From the NCBI GenBank assembly GCA_003482555.1, contig DMYQ01000334.1, forward strand, positions 3,838-14,002: a stretch of DNA of 10,165 bases. Reading direction: 5' to 3'. The notes under the pieces were generated by a model. That model had not been told where the DNA came from. It saw nothing but the letters and a program-made list of their open reading frames with translations, and did no database searches. The translations under genes and the position numbers were made by a program. Positions 7,558-10,165 of the stretch are shown here, one piece after another. The stretch's first letter is position 1; each line of letters opens with the position of its first letter. Origin of the DNA: Janthinobacterium sp. GTDB taxonomy: Bacteria; Pseudomonadota; Gammaproteobacteria; Burkholderiales; Burkholderiaceae_D.

Positions 7558-8820
7558 ATGTCCAATCAAAAGAAACTCTTCTCGGGCAATCTATGGGAGG
7601 TCTACGACAAAGCGCGCCTGTTTTTGTTCGACCTCCCCCGTCCACCCGTTGCGCCCACGCCGATCGTTCCCATGATGCCACCCAGCTTGCCGACCCCGCT
7701 CACGCACCTGCCTTCCGAGTACCTGGAAGAATTGAAACTGTTGCTGAAACCGATAGCGGCCGAGCCGCCCTGTGGCCCGGCCCTGCGTTTCGATCCCGTT
7801 TTCACGGAAATTCGCCTGGCGCGCGAAGAGGACGACCCCAGCCTGCCGATGGGGCAGTGGGAGCGGCCGCTCAAGCGCGCCGACTGGCCCCTGATCGAGT
7901 CGCGCTGCAAGGCCATGCTGACCAGCCGCAGCAAGGATTTGCAACTGGCCGCCTGGCTGCTGGAAGCCTGGACGCGGCAGCACGCCTTCGCCGGCCTGTA
8001 TCGGGGGCTGGGCTTGATCGACAGATTGCTGCGCCGCTTCTGGGAGCCGTTGCATCCGATGATCGAAGACGACGACGATTGCGATGCCCGCATCGCGCCG
8101 CTGGAGTGGCTCAACGAATCGCTGGCGGCGACCTTGAAGGTGCAGGTGGCCCTGCTGAATTTTTCCGGCCGCAAGCCACCCAAGCTCACCTTTGCCGACT
8201 GGGAGCGCATGACGGCCAAGGAATTGGCGGCCCAGGGTCACGTGCCCGAAGCGAAGCCGGGCGATGTGGTCGAAGCCTACACGCGCGAAGAAATCATCGC
8301 CTACGCGCGCCAGCACATGGCGCCGGACGTGGAAGGCGAGATCGACTTCGTGCGGCAATGCATCGTCCAGCTGGGCTCCATGCAAACCTTTGTCGATGAG
8401 AAACTGGGCGCGCAGGCGCCGAATCTGTCGAAACTGCACGGGACCCTGGATGCCATCGAAAGAGTTCTCACACAACTGCTTCCCGAGCGAAAAGAAGAAG
8501 ATATGACGCTAGAAACCCCGCAAGGCCTGGATTTCACCCCGGAAGCCCAGGACGCCACACCCGTGGCCGGCGCTCCGGCCGGCGCCGCGCCGGCGGCGCA
8601 GGTTCCGCTCTCCGGTTGGAAAAATCGCCACGAAGCCTATGCGACCCTGGGCGCCATCGCGGATTATTTGAGCCTCGTCGAACCGCACAGTCCGACGCCT
8701 TATTTGCTGCGCCGGGCGGTCAATTGGGGACGCATGCCGCTGCCCGAACTGATGGCGGAAATCATCCGCGAAGAGGGCGATTTGAATCGCCTCATGAATG
8801 TGCTGGGCTTGAAGGAGTAG
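7558..8820 (+). CDS. tssA: T6SS assembly protein TssA with N-terminal extension
   Basis: TssA (ImpA/VasJ family) binds the membrane complex and baseplate and helps start or guide polymerisation of the Hcp tube and TssBC sheath. The 420-residue product has the ImpA N-terminal domain from about residue 55 (LLLKPIAAEPPCGPALRFDPVF, about 61-82, then EEDDPSLPMGQWERPLKRADWPLI) and the typical segment RIAPLEWLNESL. An Ala/Pro-rich linker (about 325-350) follows, then a C-terminal domain (about 352-420) with DYLSLVEPHSPTPYLLRRAVNWGRMPLPELM. That is the short VasJ-like C-terminal type. About 55 residues, including a Pro-rich stretch (PRPPVAPTPIVPMMPPSLPT), precede the conserved domain; TssA proteins usually reach it almost at once. 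ATG 7558 is taken as the start, with only a weak GAG upstream; ATG 7672 would remove most of the extension. The start follows the formyltransferase stop by 19 nt, so the two are probably co-transcribed. Confidence 0.93.
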   Translation: MSNQKKLFSGNLWEVYDKARLFLFDLPRPPVAPTPIVPMMPPSLPTPLTHLPSEYLEELKLLLKPIAAEPPCGPALRFDPVFTEIRLAREEDDPSLPMGQWERPLKRADWPLIESRCKAMLTSRSKDLQLAAWLLEAWTRQHAFAGLYRGLGLIDRLLRRFWEPLHPMIEDDDDCDARIAPLEWLNESLAATLKVQVALLNFSGRKPPKLTFADWERMTAKELAAQGHVPEAKPGDVVEAYTREEIIAYARQHMAPDVEGEIDFVRQCIVQLGSMQTFVDEKLGAQAPNLSKLHGTLDAIERVLTQLLPERKEEDMTLETPQGLDFTPEAQDATPVAGAPAGAAPAAQVPLSGWKNRHEAYATLGAIADYLSLVEPHSPTPYLLRRAVNWGRMPLPELMAEIIREEGDLNRLMNVLGLKE

Positions 8821-8859
8821 GCTGCCCGCCAGCACCGCCCGGCGCCGGCCGCGCCACCC
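8821..8859. other. Short gap between convergent genes with a GC hairpin
   Basis: Only 39 nt separate the tssA stop from the stop of the convergent minus-strand gene. It holds a 5-bp stem (GGCGC 8841-8845 with GCGCC 8851-8855) and an overlapping 10-bp palindrome CCGGCGCCGG (8839-8848). Either could act as a bidirectional transcription stop, but no T run follows on either side, and such palindromes are common by chance at this GC content. Confidence 0.2.
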
Positions 8860-10165
8860 TCATCCGGCCCGTCGCGAGCGGGGCCGCCAACGGTCGTCGC
8901 TGACGTTTTCGCGATCCGGGCGCGCGCGTCTGTTGGCTTCCCGTCTGCTTCCCTGTGTGACACTCCCGGTTTCCGTTGCGGGCTCGGGCCGCGTCCCTTC
9001 CTTGGCGTCGGCGGCCGGCGTCGCGGCGTCGGGCCCGCCATCGTGCGCCGCGGTGCCGGCCGATGCATCGCCGGCGGATTGCGAGCCGGCCAGCGCATCG
9101 GCGGGCGCCGCCGGCGCCGCATTGGACACCGCAAGCTCGGGCGCCACGCGCGCCGTCGCTCCCGCCGCGCCGAGGGGCGGGGCGCCATCAGCGGCGTTTT
9201 GGTGCGCGCGCGTTGCCGACGCCTGGCCGTCCACCGTTTCAGGCGCGGGCGCGGCGCCGCCGGCGTCGCGTTGATCCTGCCGCGACCCGCTTCCGGCGCC
9301 GCTCGCCGGCGCCGCCGTCCCGGAGATGCCGTCGCGCGCGGCGCCGGCATCTTGCGCCCTGGCGTGGGCGGGGCTGGTCGCTTCCACCGCCGGCGTCGCG
9401 CCGGCGGACGCCGATGCGGCGCCGGTTGACACCGATGGCGGCGCCGCCGTCGATTCGGCCTGCGTATTTGTCGCCGCCGCCTTGGGCACGGGCGCCGCAT
9501 CGCGCATGCCAGCCTGCGCAGGGGCGCCCGCGCCAGCCGTCTGTGTCTCGGACGACGGCGACGCGTCGGCGCCGGAGGAGGGGGCCGCCGTGGCCGTACC
9601 ATCGCGTGCGGGTACCGCGGCTTCGGCGGCATTGTCGCCCGCAACCGGCACTTCGCTGGCGCCAGTTGCCCCGCTCGCTGGCTGCGACTCCTGGTCCGAG
9701 GGCTGGCTGGCGGGCGCCGCCGTCGATTCGGTGCCCACCGGCGCGGACGGAGGCGCGCCATCGGAATGCGTCGGCTCGGCCTTCCCGGGAACCGCGCCAG
9801 CGCCATCGTCCGCTGGTTTGGCCTGGGACGACGCGTCGGCTTGCTTCGTAGCCGCGGGTTCGGCTTGCGCATCGGCCGCGGTACCGCTACTTGCGCTTTG
9901 TCCTGTCGTTCCGGCCGGTTGCGCAGACTCGGACGCCGCCGCCGCGACCGGCGCGCCGGTATCGGCCGCCGCTGTTTGCGTGGCATCGGGCGCCGTCGTA
10001 GCCGCCGATGACGGCGGTGTATCGCCCGCCGCAGCTTGCGCGGATTCGGGCGCCGCCGCCGCGACTGGTGCGCTGGATTCGGTCGCCGCGGTTTGCTTGG
10101 CATCGGGCGCAGTCGTAGCCGCCGATGACGCCGGTGTATCGCCCGCCGCGGGCTGCGCGGATTCG
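8860..10165 (-). CDS. Low-complexity Ala/Ser/Thr/Pro-rich repeat protein, C-terminal part (5' end outside window)
   Basis: On the minus strand the frame is open from the window edge to TGA at 8862-8860, giving 434 residues. Composition is dominated by Ala, with Ser, Thr, Pro, Gly, Asp, Glu and Gln and almost no aromatic or bulky hydrophobic residues, so it should be disordered. The part nearest the start carries 39-residue repeats (core DTPxSSAATTAPDAxQTAA, then APVAAAA and ESAQ). The last 30 or so residues turn basic, with about twelve Arg (from GSRREANRRARPDREN to RPRSRRAG). I do not recognise the protein; any folded domain must lie upstream beyond 10165. I chose this frame because repeat length is a multiple of three and the composition is that of a real linker, while other open frames here give Arg/Pro-rich nonsense. 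A GTG at 9738-9736 is an in-frame internal codon, not a likely start. It converges on tssA and so is not in that operon. Confidence 0.65.
   Translation of the reverse strand, partial: ESAQPAAGDTPASSAATTAPDAKQTAATESSAPVAAAAPESAQAAAGDTPPSSAATTAPDATQTAAADTGAPVAAAASESAQPAGTTGQSASSGTAADAQAEPAATKQADASSQAKPADDGAGAVPGKAEPTHSDGAPPSAPVGTESTAAPASQPSDQESQPASGATGASEVPVAGDNAAEAAVPARDGTATAAPSSGADASPSSETQTAGAGAPAQAGMRDAAPVPKAAATNTQAESTAAPPSVSTGAASASAGATPAVEATSPAHARAQDAGAARDGISGTAAPASGAGSGSRQDQRDAGGAAPAPETVDGQASATRAHQNAADGAPPLGAAGATARVAPELAVSNAAPAAPADALAGSQSAGDASAGTAAHDGGPDAATPAADAKEGTRPEPATETGSVTQGSRREANRRARPDRENVSDDRWRPRSRRAG
9919..10165 (-). repeat. 117-bp tandem repeat inside the Ala-rich gene
   Basis: Two full units (9919-10035 and 10036-10152) and the start of a third (10153-10165, cut by the window) repeat with a period of 117 bp, or 39 codons. 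Matching landmarks are TTGCGC at 9919 and 10036 and CATCGGGCGC at 9984 and 10101. Units differ by scattered substitutions and no indels. A more decayed unit may continue below 9919, where ESAQPA is kept but most of the core has drifted. The array probably extends past 10165. Confidence 0.8.

Noticed and set aside
8976..9851. A 291-codon plus-strand frame and smaller plus-strand frames in the GC-rich tail region
   Set aside because: Extreme Arg/Pro/Ala composition and no motifs; openness results from the near absence of A and T, not from coding.
8700..10103. A 467-codon minus-strand frame rich in Arg and Pro
   Set aside because: It runs through the conserved C-terminal domain of tssA and consists of monotonous Arg/Pro runs; the neighbouring minus-strand frame has a plausible linker composition and a stop just outside tssA.
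9919..10165. CRISPR array
   Set aside because: Units are directly abutting 117-bp coding repeats with no short repeat plus unique spacer pattern.

Overview
The window is GC-rich DNA (roughly two thirds G+C by eye) carrying the core of a type VI secretion system (T6SS) locus. The GC content, the codon style and the tight tssJ-K-L-M order suggest a proteobacterium, probably a betaproteobacterium (Burkholderiales, perhaps Oxalobacteraceae). That placement is an inference from style, not from a marker gene.

Bases 1-6726 form a compact plus-strand operon. It holds the end of tssJ (outer-membrane lipoprotein, opening exactly at its lipobox), tssK (baseplate-membrane complex connector), tssL (inner-membrane DotU-like anchor, short form) and tssM (large IcmF-like trans-envelope protein). 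Gaps between these genes are 3, 4 and 17 nt, and tssL and tssM start with GTG. Together TssJ-TssL-TssM make the envelope channel complex and TssK docks the cytoplasmic baseplate on it. The TssM cytoplasmic domain has lost all three recognisable nucleotide-binding motifs, and it has one N-terminal membrane helix where the family usually has a hairpin of two.

Bases 6727-6869 are a 143-nt gap with a strong GC hairpin followed by a markedly AT-rich leader. Next come a free-standing formyltransferase-fold protein (6870-7538), with an intact Asn/His/Asp catalytic set, and, 19 nt on, tssA (7558-8820), which organises sheath and tube assembly. The formyltransferase is not a known T6SS component and is the most unexpected gene here. 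It is probably co-transcribed with tssA.

Bases 8860-10165 encode, on the minus strand and convergent with tssA, the C-terminal 434 residues of a low-complexity Ala/Ser/Thr/Pro/Gly-rich protein. Its start lies outside the window. It carries tandem 39-residue (117-bp) repeats and ends in an Arg-rich basic tail. Its identity cannot be read from this part.

No tssB, C, E, F, G or H, hcp, vgrG, PAAR, effector or immunity gene lies in the window; if the system is complete they must be elsewhere. I saw no rRNA, tRNA, insertion sequence, CRISPR array or origin.
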